Counted from the stretch's first letter, positions 44,844-54,948 are shown. The stretch is 64,000 bases of DNA from UBA11612 sp963662375 (GCA_963662375.2 CAXXRP010000010.1:62001-126000), one strand, 5' to 3'. Notes: generated by a model not told the origin, from the sequence alone. Program-made: numbers and translations.

Positions 44844-46568
44844 GTGGTGCGAAACCTAACGACCAAGCTGATGTATAGCGCAACGAGTCTCATAATAGTA
44901 GCGCTTGGGATCGGTTTAGCGATGATAGCGCTTGGAGTCCGTACGCAGGTAGCGTCGGCAGAGGTTAATTCAAAGGAGACGTCCGATGGGGCGGCCGAAG
45001 TCGGGAGGGCGGTTGTTCGTCGTCTCACTCCGGATCACTACGGGAACGTAATTGCGGACGTTTTTGGGCCCTCAATTAGGCTTGGTGGCCGATTTGAGCC
45101 CGAATTTCGCGTAGACGGTCTCTACGAAATTGGCTCTGGTCGCGTTGGAGTCTCCTCCGATGGCATGATGCAATACGATATCATGGCGCGCAATATTGCT
45201 GAACAGGTAACGAGCGAGAAATATCACGGTGAGATGATTCCTTGCACGCCGCAATCCGTCTCCAGGTCCGACGGTGACTGTGCTCGACAATTTCTGACCG
45301 GTGTGGGCCGCGTACTCTTTCGCAGGCCGTTGACGGAGACTGAGCAGATTAGATACGTCGCGGCCGCGAATGTTGGCGCCCAGCAACTGCAGGATTTTTA
45401 TGCCGGCCTGTCATTGTCACTCGGCGCAATGCTGACATCGCCGCAGTTTTTATTCCGACAAGTCGCGATAGAACCCGCGCCAAATCAACCGGGCGAGTAT
45501 CGCCTGGTTGCGTATTCAAAGGCTTCGCGACTAAGTTTTTTCCTCTGGAATTCATTGCCTGACGAGGTGCTTTTGCGAGCTGCAGAAGACGGTGAGTTGA
45601 ATACGCAGGAAGGCCTAGAGCGCCAAGTTTCACGGATGAAAGCGTCTCCGCGATTTAAGGATGGGGTCCGCGCATTCTTCACTGACATGTTCCATTTTGA
45701 CGCCGTGCCTACGTTGGCTAAGGATCTTGTGCTCTATCCCAAATTCGATTCTATCGTTGCAGCGGATGCAAAGGAGCAAACCCTGAAAACCTTGATCCAA
45801 CTGCTAGTGGATCAGCGTGGCGATTATCGTGATATCTTCACGGTGCGGAAGACGTTTTTGACTCAAGCGCTGGCGTCGGTCTATGAGGTGCCGCTGGTCA
45901 ACGACGTACCTAACGGCTCCCCCGATACATGGCAGCCGTTTGAATTTTCGTCTGACGACTCGCGTGGGGGAATTCTGACACATATTAGTTTCCTCGGACT
46001 GCATTCCCATCCGGGAAGGAGTTCGCCGACGCTGCGGGGTAAGGCGTTACGCGAGATTATGTTTTGCCAAAAGGTTCCAGCCCCGCCCGGAGATGTAGAC
46101 TTCACATTGGCAAACGATACGACCGTCTACAAGACGGCTCGCAAGCGGTTAGTAGCGCATTCGAGCGAGCCAATGTGTGCAGGTTGTCACAAGATAACGG
46201 ATCCGATGGGACTAGCGCTTGAAAAGTTTGACGGGATCGGCGTCTATCGAGAAACCGAGAACGGTGTGCAGATAGATACCAGTGGCCAGGTCGACGGCAT
46301 GGCCTTCGAAGATGCTGCCGGTCTTCGCAAAGCAGTTCACGACCACCCGGCCGCAACGTCGTGTTTGGTAGACAGGCTTTTCTCTTATGCCTTGGGCCGG
46401 ACACCAGTGAAGGGCGAATTATCATGGGTCAGCCGGCTCAAGGGAACGTTTAAGGAAAGCGGCTATGTGGTGCCAGAGTTGATGCGGAAAATTGCGACAA
46501 GCCCTGAACTCTATCGGGCGCCGCCGCCAAAGAATGAAATTATGAAAACAATGGGTCCCGCAACATAA
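44844..46568 (+). CDS. DUF1592/DUF1588-type protein with CxxCH motif
   Basis: This is a 574-residue protein from the GTG at 44844 (aggag 7-8 bases upstream). An N-terminal hydrophobic helix (LIIVALGIGLAMIALGV) exports or anchors it. Domains in order: DUF1587-like (RRLTPDHYGNVIADVFG), DUF1595-like (VGRVLFRRPLTETEQ), DUF1592 (LSFFLWNSLPDEVLL), DUF1588 (ILTHISFLGLHSHPGRSSP, VPAPPGDVD) and DUF1585 (LVDRLFSYALGR). MCAGCHKITDPMG contains CxxCH, a possible covalent haem site. These domains occur together in planctomycete-type and some proteobacterial proteins, next to DUF1552 partners as here. The biochemical role is not established. Confidence 0.9.
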   Translation: MVRNLTTKLMYSATSLIIVALGIGLAMIALGVRTQVASAEVNSKETSDGAAEVGRAVVRRLTPDHYGNVIADVFGPSIRLGGRFEPEFRVDGLYEIGSGRVGVSSDGMMQYDIMARNIAEQVTSEKYHGEMIPCTPQSVSRSDGDCARQFLTGVGRVLFRRPLTETEQIRYVAAANVGAQQLQDFYAGLSLSLGAMLTSPQFLFRQVAIEPAPNQPGEYRLVAYSKASRLSFFLWNSLPDEVLLRAAEDGELNTQEGLERQVSRMKASPRFKDGVRAFFTDMFHFDAVPTLAKDLVLYPKFDSIVAADAKEQTLKTLIQLLVDQRGDYRDIFTVRKTFLTQALASVYEVPLVNDVPNGSPDTWQPFEFSSDDSRGGILTHISFLGLHSHPGRSSPTLRGKALREIMFCQKVPAPPGDVDFTLANDTTVYKTARKRLVAHSSEPMCAGCHKITDPMGLALEKFDGIGVYRETENGVQIDTSGQVDGMAFEDAAGLRKAVHDHPAATSCLVDRLFSYALGRTPVKGELSWVSRLKGTFKESGYVVPELMRKIATSPELYRAPPPKNEIMKTMGPAT

Positions 46569-46597
46569 GGACAATCCCAATGACCGGAGGTACAGCG

Positions 46598-47941
46598 ATG
46601 AATACTAAACTCAACAGAAGAACCGTACTACGCGGTAGCATGGGTGGTGCGGTGATCACAGTAGGCTTGCCGCTTCTAGATTGTTTTCTGAATGGCAATG
46701 GTACTGCTCTTGCAGCCACCGGAAAGGCGCTTCCGACGTGCTTCGGCCATTGGTACCAGAGTTTGGGGCTTAATCCCGGCATGTGGATACCGGAAAAGAT
46801 TGGGGCAAACTATGAGAACAATGTTCAGCTCAAGTTGTTTGATCCCTTCCGAGAGCGTATGAATATATTTAGCGGAATGAAGTATTTCCTTGATGGTCGG
46901 CCGCATGAAACGCACACTTCTACCGTGCAGATCGCCACTATGGGAGCTGTAATAGACAGTGGCGAAATCGGACCGAGCCTAGATAGCAAGATCGCCGATG
47001 TTATTGGGAAGGACACTCGATTCCGGTCTTTGGAGGTTTCGGTTGAAGGGTCTCGGAAGAGTTGGAGTCGTCGAAGCGGAACGTCGGTCAACCCCTCGGA
47101 GCCCTCGCCCGTAGCGCTGTATAAGCGTCTATTTGGCCCCGAGTTCAGAGACCCAAATGCTGCCGAGTTCACGCCTGATCCCATGTTAATGGCACGGCGG
47201 AGCGTGCTCTCGGTTATAACAGATCAGCGTCACGATATTATGAGGCAAGTGGGTGCTGCTGACCGGGCGCGGATGGAGGAATATTTCACGTCCATACGCG
47301 AAATCGAACACCGGCTGGAGTTGGGGCTCCAGAAGCCTGAACCTATGCCAACCTGCCAGGTTCCGGCTCCACCAGAGGAATTGGAGCCGAGCACTGTTAT
47401 CGATAATGTTGTACACAACGGCAAACTTTTTGCACAGCTATTGGCTTATGCGTTGGCCTGCGATCAGACCCGCGTATTCAACGTCGCGAGTTCTGGTAGT
47501 TGGCGCGAGGCCGGCACCACCTATACTTGGCACACGGCCACCCACGAAGAAGCCATTGACCAGGGGGTGGGGCGTCAGAAGAAGGTGTTCTGGTATCTGA
47601 CCATCGCTAACAAAGTATTCGCCGAGTTCTTGCGGGCACTGGACGGTGTTCGTGAAGGTCCAGGTACATTGTTAGATCGCACGTTGGTGTTGTGGCAGAC
47701 GGACCATGAGGATGCGCGCACGCATTCGATCGAGAACATCCCTATTATGACGGTCGGTGGAGCTGGTGGTCTTATGACAACTGGCATACATGTTTCTGCC
47801 CCAGGCGATCCGTGTACACGGGTCGGGCTGACGGTCCAGCAGGCTTTTGGCGTTCCCATCAGAACTTGGGGCGACCGCTCCAATGAAACAACACGAACCA
47901 TTACTGAAGTTATGGGTTCGCAAGATGCTTCGTCCGTTTAA
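46598..47941 (+). CDS. DUF1552 protein with Tat signal
   Basis: This is a 447-residue protein from the ATG at 46598 (ggagg eight bases upstream; an in-frame ATG at 46580 is less well placed). LNRRTVLRGSMGGAVITVGLP is a Tat signal. DUF1552 features follow: HWYQSLGLNPGMW, FSGMKYFLDGRPHETHTST, SLDSKIADVIG and LVLWQTDHEDARTHS near the C-terminus. DUF1552 proteins are almost always encoded beside DUF1592/1588 proteins and may form an exported complex; the function is unknown. It lies 29 bases after the DUF1592 gene. Confidence 0.9.
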   Translation: MNTKLNRRTVLRGSMGGAVITVGLPLLDCFLNGNGTALAATGKALPTCFGHWYQSLGLNPGMWIPEKIGANYENNVQLKLFDPFRERMNIFSGMKYFLDGRPHETHTSTVQIATMGAVIDSGEIGPSLDSKIADVIGKDTRFRSLEVSVEGSRKSWSRRSGTSVNPSEPSPVALYKRLFGPEFRDPNAAEFTPDPMLMARRSVLSVITDQRHDIMRQVGAADRARMEEYFTSIREIEHRLELGLQKPEPMPTCQVPAPPEELEPSTVIDNVVHNGKLFAQLLAYALACDQTRVFNVASSGSWREAGTTYTWHTATHEEAIDQGVGRQKKVFWYLTIANKVFAEFLRALDGVREGPGTLLDRTLVLWQTDHEDARTHSIENIPIMTVGGAGGLMTTGIHVSAPGDPCTRVGLTVQQAFGVPIRTWGDRSNETTRTITEVMGSQDASSV

Positions 47942-47969
47942 GTTTCCATTATCTTGGAAGGAATGACCC

Positions 47970-49355
47970 ATGAGATGGTGTCGAAGGCTATTGAGCGTGG
48001 CCGGCGTATCAGTCGTTGCTATAGTCACGATGGGATACGGCGCTATATCGGCGCAGCTTGCCACAGGCAGTACGGAGGAATTTGCTCCTCTGGCAACACC
48101 TGAGGGGATCAATATACAACCGCTTGGGCTTGCTCAGGGCTATAGTATGAATAAAGCGTCGGCGACTAGATTACCGCGGAAGGAGATTGTGTTTGCCGAT
48201 TCCGAGGGAATGACTCTCTATTACAATGATATGGACCCCCCCGGCAGGTCGGTATGTGTCGAGGAGTGCGCAAAGATATGGCCACCTGCACTTGTTCAAA
48301 GCGATGCAAAGCCTGTTTCCAATTGGTCGGTGATTACGCGTGAGGATGGATTGCGCCAATGGGCATACAAGAGCAAGTCTCTCTACACTTATACCAAGGA
48401 TGTTGATATCGGTTCCGTCGGCGGCAATAGCCCAAAGCGCTTTGGGAGGGGCCCTAAGGTTGGGCCCCGCGGCAGAACCAGCGATTCGATCCCAAAAGAT
48501 GTCCCGATGCCCAAAGGCTGGCACGCCGCGATGGTGTATCCGGTCACCGATGCGATGTTGCCTGGCGGCTTTGTTATTCGGCAAGTCGAAGACGCCATGG
48601 CCCAGGTGTTGGTTGGGGAGGAAAGCGGAAAGACGCTTTATGCCTTTGATGGCGATGCTAACGCAGCGATGGGGGCGTGTTCTTCGACTGAATGCCAGAA
48701 ACATTGGTCGCCGGTAGTAGCGCCACGCATTGCTATCCCGATGGGTGACTTTACTGCTGGCGTTCGCCATGATGGCATTACTCAGTGGGAATATAAGGGC
48801 AGAGCCCTTTTCACTTATAGTGGCGATTTGGCCTTTGGCGATGCTAACGGTATCGGTGTTGATGAGGACTGGCAGATAGCGGCGCATGTCCGATACTTTG
48901 TGCCCTCGAACGTGACTACAGAACAGTCTCATAAGCTTGGTAAGGTGTTAGCCACTGCTGACGGCAAGACGCTCTACCGCCGCAATAGTTATATATTCCA
49001 GTCTGGTAGCGGACACAGTTTGCGGCGCGGCGACCCGATAAGGCCGGCGGTCGGGCGGGATCTTGGTACGAATCCGCGCTGTGTTTCTGAATGCAATAAA
49101 TGGCATCCGTTTCTTGCTCCCGCAGATGCGCAAACTTGGGGAGATTGGCGCGTAGCGACCCGGGCTGATGGCTCGAAACAATGGGTCCAGCGCGGTTATG
49201 CTCTTTGGACCTATGACGGCGACAAAAAACCAGGGGACATAAACGGAAATGATTCCTATAGCATTGTGGTTGGTCGCGACGATAAAACAGTGATCGATAT
49301 TGGGACTCCCATTGATGGGCCATGGGCTCTGTTGTGGATTGCGGCAGCTCCCTAA
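47970..49355 (+). CDS. Secreted COG4315-repeat protein
   Basis: This is a 461-residue protein starting at the ATG at 47970. The signal peptide is LLSVAGVSVVAIVTMGYGAISAQ. Three copies of a repeat of the 'secreted repeat' type follow: each has LY(Y/A/R)…D, Cys-containing CVEECAKIWPP / CSSTECQKHWSP / CVSECNKWHPF, then R.DG..QW.Y and LYTYTKD / LFTYSGD / LWTYDGD with Gly-Asp. Such repeats are found in exported lipoproteins of unknown role, possibly redox-linked because of the Cys/Trp pairs. It is the last gene of the 31-49 kb block, 28 bases after the DUF1552 gene. Confidence 0.85.
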   Translation: MRWCRRLLSVAGVSVVAIVTMGYGAISAQLATGSTEEFAPLATPEGINIQPLGLAQGYSMNKASATRLPRKEIVFADSEGMTLYYNDMDPPGRSVCVEECAKIWPPALVQSDAKPVSNWSVITREDGLRQWAYKSKSLYTYTKDVDIGSVGGNSPKRFGRGPKVGPRGRTSDSIPKDVPMPKGWHAAMVYPVTDAMLPGGFVIRQVEDAMAQVLVGEESGKTLYAFDGDANAAMGACSSTECQKHWSPVVAPRIAIPMGDFTAGVRHDGITQWEYKGRALFTYSGDLAFGDANGIGVDEDWQIAAHVRYFVPSNVTTEQSHKLGKVLATADGKTLYRRNSYIFQSGSGHSLRRGDPIRPAVGRDLGTNPRCVSECNKWHPFLAPADAQTWGDWRVATRADGSKQWVQRGYALWTYDGDKKPGDINGNDSYSIVVGRDDKTVIDIGTPIDGPWALLWIAAAP

Positions 49356-49390
49356 AGGGAGTGATGGGCCCCACGTACGTCTATATTGAA

Positions 49391-49430
49391 TGTTAGGTCA
49401 GCGCGGGTAGTGTTAGGTCAGCGCGGGTAG
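49391..49430. repeat. Perfect 20-bp tandem duplication at an IS481-type tip
   Basis: tgttaggtcagcgcgggtag occurs twice in immediate succession (49391-49410, 49411-49430). It begins with TGT and sits at the end of an IS481-like fragment, so it is probably the terminal repeat, duplicated. Confidence 0.8.
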
Positions 49431-49476
49431 TGCGCCGGTGTTGATCGGGCTCTGGCCGTTTGTACAAACACGGCAA

Positions 49477-49794
49477 TCACCTGACAGTGCCGCTTACGTG
49501 AGCGGGTCGAGGCGGCCTGCGTGGTTTTGGTTTTCTTTGTTGGGGCTCTTCTTTTGGTTTGATATTGGCGGGCAGGCCCTTGGTGAAGGCCTGGGGCGTT
49601 CTGCCGTTCATGCCGCGGCCCTGGTGCGGGCGCTGAGTATTGTAGATGACCATGTAGGCATCGAGAGAGGCTTGCATTCCCTCGACGGTTTCGAACCACG
49701 TCCTGCGGCCTTCGACGCGGAAGTGCCCGACCAGGAGGGTGCGGTGCAGACGCTCGACGAAGCCGTTGGACTGGGGCCGCTGGCCTGCTCGCCT
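49477..49794 (-). pseudogene. IS481-type transposase, C-terminal fragment
   Basis: Reading from 49794 on the minus strand: GQRPQSNGFVERLHRTLL (catalytic Glu), VEGMQASLDAYMVIYN, TQRPHQGRGMNGRTPQAF, a typical integrase-core end with a basic tail. The beginning of the gene is missing; another IS3 element starts at 49795. Confidence 0.8.
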
Positions 49795-50126
49795 TGACCT
49801 GCCACTGAAGATTTCCTCCAGATGGAGTTAGAGTCCGGCCCAATATGGAGGGACGGACGGATGAAGAGGAAGCGGTTTACGGAAGAGCAGATCGTTGGGG
49901 TTCTGCGGGAGCACGAAGCCGGGGCGAAGACCGGTGATTTGGCCGCAAGCACGGAATCTCGGAAGCGACGCTGTACAACTGGAAGGCCAAGTACGGCGGG
50001 ATGGACGTGTCGGACGCCCGGCGGCTGAGGCAGCTTGAGGCCGAGAACGCGAAGCTGAAGAAGGCGCTGGCCGAGTCCGTCCTTGATGCGGCGGCACTGC
50101 GTGAGCTTCTGGCAAAAAAATGGTGA
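49795..50126 (+). pseudogene. IS3-family OrfA, frameshifted (with left end)
   Basis: The left tip is tgacctgccactgaag (49795). The ATG at 49861 opens MKRKRFTEEQIVGVLREHE. Near 49945 one base is missing, which moves the HTH (RKHGISEATLYNWKAKYGG) and the rest (LRQLEAENAKLKKALAES, LLAKKW) to another frame ending at 50126. It overlaps orfB at 50120. Confidence 0.85.
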
Positions 50127-50851
50127 GGCCCGCCGCCAAGCGGGAAGCTGTCGCCCATCTGCGGGAACGTTTTGAGATGAGCGAGCGTCGGGCCTGTGCC
50201 GTGATCGTGGCCGACCGCAAGATGATCCGGTATCGGTCCCGCCGTCCCCCCGAGACGGCGTTGCGGACCCGGCTGCGCGAGCTTGCCAACGAGCGTCGGC
50301 GGTTTGGTTATCGCCGCCTATTCATCCTGCTCCGTCGCGAGGGCGAGCCCTCAGGCATCAATCGCATTTACCGGCTCCACCGCGTGAGGAAGGTCTGGCT
50401 GTGCGCAAGCGCAAGGCCCGCTGGCGTGCCGTCGGGACACGAGCCCCGATCCTGGTCGCGACACGGCCCAATGCCCGCTGGTCGCTGGACTTTGTCCACG
50501 ATCAGCTCGCCGACGGGCGCCGCTTCCGGGTGCTCAATATCGTCGATGACGTGACCCGCGAATGCCTGGCGGCGATCCCGGACACCTCGATCTCGGGCGT
50601 CCGGGTGGGACGGGAGCTGACGGGGCTTATAGACCGGCGCGGCAAGCCAGAGATGATCGTATCCGGCCACGGGACCGAGTGTTCACCTCGAATGCTGTCT
50701 TTGCGTGGGCTAAGGACCAGGGCGTGGCCTGGCACTACATTGCGCCCGGAAAGCCGATGCAGAATGGCCACATCGAATCCTTCAACGGCAAAATGTGCGA
50801 CGAACTGCTCAACGAAAGCCTGTTCCTCGGCTTGACCCATACCCGTCAGGC
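50120..50851 (+). pseudogene. IS3-family OrfB, two frameshifts, 3' end lost
   Basis: From 50120: MVRPAAKREAVAHLRERF, RRFGYRRLFILLRREG. A shift near 50390 leads to RWSLDFVHDQLADGRRF (first Asp) and a second near 50677 leads to NAVFAWAKDQGVAWHY and GHIESFNGKMCDELLNE (Glu). The gene ends at 50851, where the next IS3 element begins. Confidence 0.85.
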
Positions 50852-50913
50852 TGATCTGCCCCCTTTGAAGTGGTCCTCCCTGAGGTATGGTTTTGTGATC
50901 AAGGAGGACGGCA

Positions 50914-51189
50914 ATGAGAAAGAGGCATACAGCGGAAGAGATTGTCGCGAAGCTGCGGCAGGTTGAGGTTCTGTGCGGCCAGGGCCGACCGATTGCTGAT
51001 GCGATCCGGGCGATCGGCGTGACGGAGGTTACTTACTACCGGTGGCGCAATGAGTATGGCGGCTTGAAGGGCGACCAGATCAAGCGGCTGAAGGAATTGG
51101 AGGCAGAGAATGCCCGGTTGCGCCGGGCGGTCTCTGACCTGACGCTGGACAAGCAAATCCTTCGCGAGGCTGCCAAGGGAAACGTCTAA
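50914..51189 (+). CDS. IS3-family OrfA (IS407-like)
   Basis: This 91-residue protein has a near-perfect ribosome site (aaggagg) before the ATG at 50914. It has an HTH (IGVTEVTYYRWRNEYGG) and a zipper (LKELEAENARLRRAVSDL). It is intact, but its orfB is disrupted. Confidence 0.9.
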   Translation: MRKRHTAEEIVAKLRQVEVLCGQGRPIADAIRAIGVTEVTYYRWRNEYGGLKGDQIKRLKELEAENARLRRAVSDLTLDKQILREAAKGNV

Positions 51190-51212
51190 GCCCCGCACGT
51201 CGCCGTGCCTGT

Positions 51213-51541
51213 GTGGATTATGTGATCAAGGAACTGGGTGTGTCCGAGCGACGCGCCTGCCGGGTTCTGGGCCAGTACCGGTCCCCGCAGCAAAAGGTCC
51301 CTACGACGCCCGACGATGAAGCCGTGTTGGTTGCGGATATCATCGAACTGGCCCGTCAGTTTGGCCGGTTCGGTTACCGCCGGATCACGAAGATGCTGAA
51401 AGCGGCGGGATGGTCAGTCAACCATAAACGGGTTGAACGGCTGTGGCGGCGTGAGGGGCTAAAGGTCCCCAGCAAACAACCTAAGCGGTGCCGCCTCTGG
51501 CTGAATGACGGATCGTGCATCCGCCTCAGGCCGGAGCGGCG
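51213..51541 (+). pseudogene. IS3 OrfB (IS407-like), 5' half
   Basis: The frame starts MDYVIKELGVSERRACRVLG and reaches RLWLNDGSCIRLRPER, where it is cut at 51541 by the end of another IS3. The 3' half resumes at 55014. Confidence 0.88.
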
Positions 51542-51572
51542 CTGTAAAGCCCCAATGTTATGGGCCAATTTC

Positions 51573-51886
51573 TCATAGAGTTTCTGGGACTGGCGGGCGC
51601 ATATTGAGGGCCTGATGCGGTCGGATATGGTTGTATTGTTTCAGCCATGTGCCGATGACGATTTGGGCCTGTTTGAGGGTTGAGAACCATTCGGCAGTGA
51701 GTATTTCCCTGCGCAACGTGCCGTTGAAGCGTTCATTGTAGCCGTTCTCCCATGGGCTTCGGGGATAGATTTGTATCGGTGTGATGCCGGCGGTCTTGAG
51801 CCAGTCCTGCAGAGCGTGAGCGGTAAATTCCCGGCCATTGTCGGATCGGATGAACTTGGGTTTGCCGTGTTTGAGGGAGAAGTGTC
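51573..51886 (-). pseudogene. IS3 OrfB, 3' half
   Basis: This is identical in protein to the last ~105 residues of 24449-25243: FIRSDNGREFTAH, ENGYNERFNGTLRREIL, RPHQALNMRPPVPETL. The upstream part is separated by the IS21 relic. Confidence 0.88.
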
Positions 51887-54255
51887 TGAGACGCACGGCC
51901 GGTGACAAATTTTGTAGTCGGCCCTGAGCTTGTCGGAAGCGCTCCAGTATGGTTGGGATGCGAGGCCTTCAGGGATTTCCCAGCCGCGGGCGGAGTAAAA
52001 CTCTGCCACCTGTAGCCTTCGATCTTTTTTGAGATGGAAGGCGGGAGGATGTACACCGTGGACCTATATCTGCGCGTTCGGCTGGCCTGCCATGTTGATG
52101 GTCTGAGCCAGCGAGAGGCGGCAAGTCGGTTTGGCATTGCGCGCGAGACGGTGAGGAAGATGCTGCGGCATTCGGAACCGCCGGGATATCGGCGACGCCA
52201 GCCACCGAAACGCCCGAAACTGGCCCCCTTCACGGATATCATCGACCGTATTCTGGAGGAGGACCGAACGGTTCACCGTAAGCAGCACCACACGGCGAAG
52301 CGTATCTTCGAGCGCCTTCGCGACGAACATGGCTTCACGGGCAAAGAGACCATCGTGAAGGATTACGTTCGGGAACGGCGCCTTCGTCGGCGTGAGATGT
52401 TTGTGCCGTTGTCACATCCTCCGGGCCATGCTCAAGCGGACTTTGGCGAGGCGGATGCGATCATCGCCGGCGTCAAGTATCGGGCGCATTTTTTCGTCAT
52501 GACACTTCCCCACAGCGATGTGCTTCGTTGCGGCCTACCCGGCGGCGACGACGGAGGCCTGGCTGGACGGGCACAACAGAGCCTTTGTTTTTTTCGGCGC
52601 GTTCCCCAATCGTTGACAACGACAAGTTCTGGTGTCGCGCATCTTCCAGATGGCACGCGGCCGAATGTTCAGAGCGGGCTGCGTCCCATTACCTCTTCGA
52701 GGACCGCTACGGCCGTCCCGGCAAGGGTAACGACAAAGGCAATGTGGAGGGGGTGGTCGGCTATGCCCGGCCTTCAACGCCGCTTCCCCGGTTCGCGACT
52801 GGGACGCCTTCAATGGCCGACCTGGAAGAGCAATGGCCGCAACCGCACGTTGCGCGGCCATTGCGAGAGCATCGGCGAACGGTTTGTGCTGACCGCGAAG
52901 CGTTGAAGGCCACTGCCAGGCCCACGCGTGCGACAAGCAGGGCACGCGGGTCATCGCTGTCCCTTCACCCCCTGACATTCCGTGCCCGTTCGCCTACGGC
53001 CAGGAGTCTGGCCGTGCAGGCGTGGTTATGCGGCGCCGTCGGTGCCAACATTGCCCGACATACGACCGGGAAGATATGGTCTTCGATCCGATCCACTACC
53101 TGCCTTTGCTGGAGCACAAGATCGGTGCCCTTGCTAAACGGATGGGAACTCTGATGCCTTCCCAAGGCCCTGCGCCGTCTCCTGGAGGCGCGCATGCAAG
53201 CAGGCATACGTCACCAGGTCCTTCGGCTTGTGAGACCTTCGATCTCGAGGTGCCTCACGGCGCGGTGAAGGACGCCCTGCGCCTGGGTGCATCGGCTACG
53301 ACGCCGTCAAACACCTTGTGCTGGCCGTATCGAGCGACGCCCGGCCAAACTCGACCATCTATCCCTACCTGCCTCGGGCCAGACGTGGCGACCACGGCCG
53401 CCGCCAGTTATATTGTTGGGTGGAGGCGCGTCATGACCGATACGCCGCAAGTGTTGCTGGTCCATCACCTCAAGACCCTGAAACTGCCGACGTTTCCTGC
53501 GCGAATACGACAAGCTGGCCGCCAAGATGCGCCACCGTGGCGCCTTATGTGCGCGTTCTTGTCCGTCTGACCGAGTTGGAACTGGACCGATGAGCGCCGC
53601 ATGGTCAGGCGGATCCAGGTTTCAGCAAAAGCCTCGCCGACTTCAAGGCCATCGCATCGCTCAACAAGATGCCTGGCAGTTGGCGCGATGCGAATACGTC
53701 GAGCGTCGTGAGAATATCTTCGCGCTCGGCAACAGCGGAACCGGCAAGACCCATATCGCCCTCGGTCTCGGTCTGGCGGCCTGCCAAAAGGGGCTCTCAC
53801 GTCGGCTTCCTCACCGCCGCTGCCCTGGTTCTGAACTGATGGAGGCCAGGGATGAAAAACGCCTGTTGCGCCTGCAGAAGCAACTGGCAAAGTATCACCT
53901 TCTCATCGACGAACTCGGCTTCGTTTCTCGAAGACCGGCGCCGAGCTGCGTTCGAAGTCATCAGCCAGCGTAGCGGGGCTCGATCCTGGTGACCTCCAAC
54001 GCCGTTCCGGAGATAGCTGCCTGACCGGGGCTTTGCTGGGCCTCAAGCTTCCTGGAAATGAATCGAGAGCGATCGTCTCGGCCAAGTCGTATCCCCAAAG
54101 ATACCTGCTTAACCGCCGGTGCAATCATGACATGGGCCCACAGAACCTCCCACGCTGCTTCGCTGAGCCGCCGTAACGCAGCGCTACACGAAGCAGAGCG
54201 GGGTCCCTCCTATGGGATAACCCCCCAACCGCGTACCGCGGCACTAACAGACTTC
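51887..54255 (+). pseudogene. IS21-family element, copy 3, heavily degraded
   Basis: In plus orientation, istA starts near 52034 (MEGGRMYTVDLYLRVRLACH). Up to about 52518 it is almost identical to copies 1 and 2. From there to the end, small insertions and deletions occur every few tens of bases and destroy the DDE core and istB (fragments such as LGNSGTGKTHIALGLG at ~53725-53780 are still readable). An extra ~60 bp lies inside the left terminal repeat (about 51909-51970), and the right end is unrecognisable. Neither gene can work. Confidence 0.85.
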
Positions 54256-54299
54256 GAGAACGTCTTTTGCTTCACCTCAACGCACGCCTGGCGGCATTC

Positions 54300-54637
54300 T
54301 TTGTCGGCCAATGAACGAAGTCAACGGTGATAACGGAGCTGTCCTTGTGGTAGAGCCGTTTGCGCTTCTTGTGGCGATGGGGCAGTTGCAGGCCCTCCTC
54401 GCACCACAAATGCTCGACTTTCTTGTGATTCACCCGCCAGCCCTCAACCCGCAATAACTCAGCGATTTTGCGGTAGCCGTAGCGACCATAGTGCTTGGCA
54501 AGCCGGATCAGGGCCAAGCGTAGATCTTCATCACTGTTTTGGGGGGCAGCTTTGTATTGGTGCGTTGAGCGCGCCATGCCGATCGTTTTGCAGGTTCGCC
54601 GCTCAGACGTTGCTAAGCGTTGGCGGACATGGATCAC
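54300..54637 (-). pseudogene. IS3 OrfB, 5' half
   Basis: From 54637: MIHVRQRLATSERRTCKTIG, RYGYRKIAELLRVEG, KKRKRLYHKDSSVI, matching 24449-25243 almost exactly. It then skips ~33 bases and runs into a stretch with further deletions (TVDFVH…) before the IS21 relic. Confidence 0.85.
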
Positions 54638-54660
54638 CGCCTGACGCAGATCGGCGGGCG

Positions 54661-54948
54661 TCAGGCCTTGGGCTTTAAATAATCGAGGCCCTCCTTCAGG
54701 ATAAGCTTGTCCAGTTCAAGATCAGCGACAATCGGCTTCAGACGGACGTTCTCCTTCTCCAACATCTTGAACTCTTGAAGCTGAGACCGAGCCATGCCGC
54801 CATAGCGTTTGCGCCAATTGTAATACGTTGCGTCGCTCACACCGACCTTCCGACACGCCGACCCAACATCGCTACCCGCCGCAAGTTCCAGCTCAATCTG
54901 TCGCAGCAAGTTCAATATATCTTCGTCCGAATAACGCTTCCGAGCCAT
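54661..54948 (-). CDS. IS3-family OrfA
   Basis: This 95-residue protein starts at the ATG at 54948. It differs from the 24138-24425 protein by two residues (RLKPIVADLELD for RLKRIVADLKLD). HTH and zipper are intact. Confidence 0.87.
   Translation of the reverse strand: MARKRYSDEDILNLLRQIELELAAGSDVGSACRKVGVSDATYYNWRKRYGGMARSQLQEFKMLEKENVRLKPIVADLELDKLILKEGLDYLKPKA

Noticed and set aside
53022..53570. 182-residue and similar frames between 52500 and 54330
   Set aside because: They are patchworks of istA/istB frames joined by indels, not new genes.
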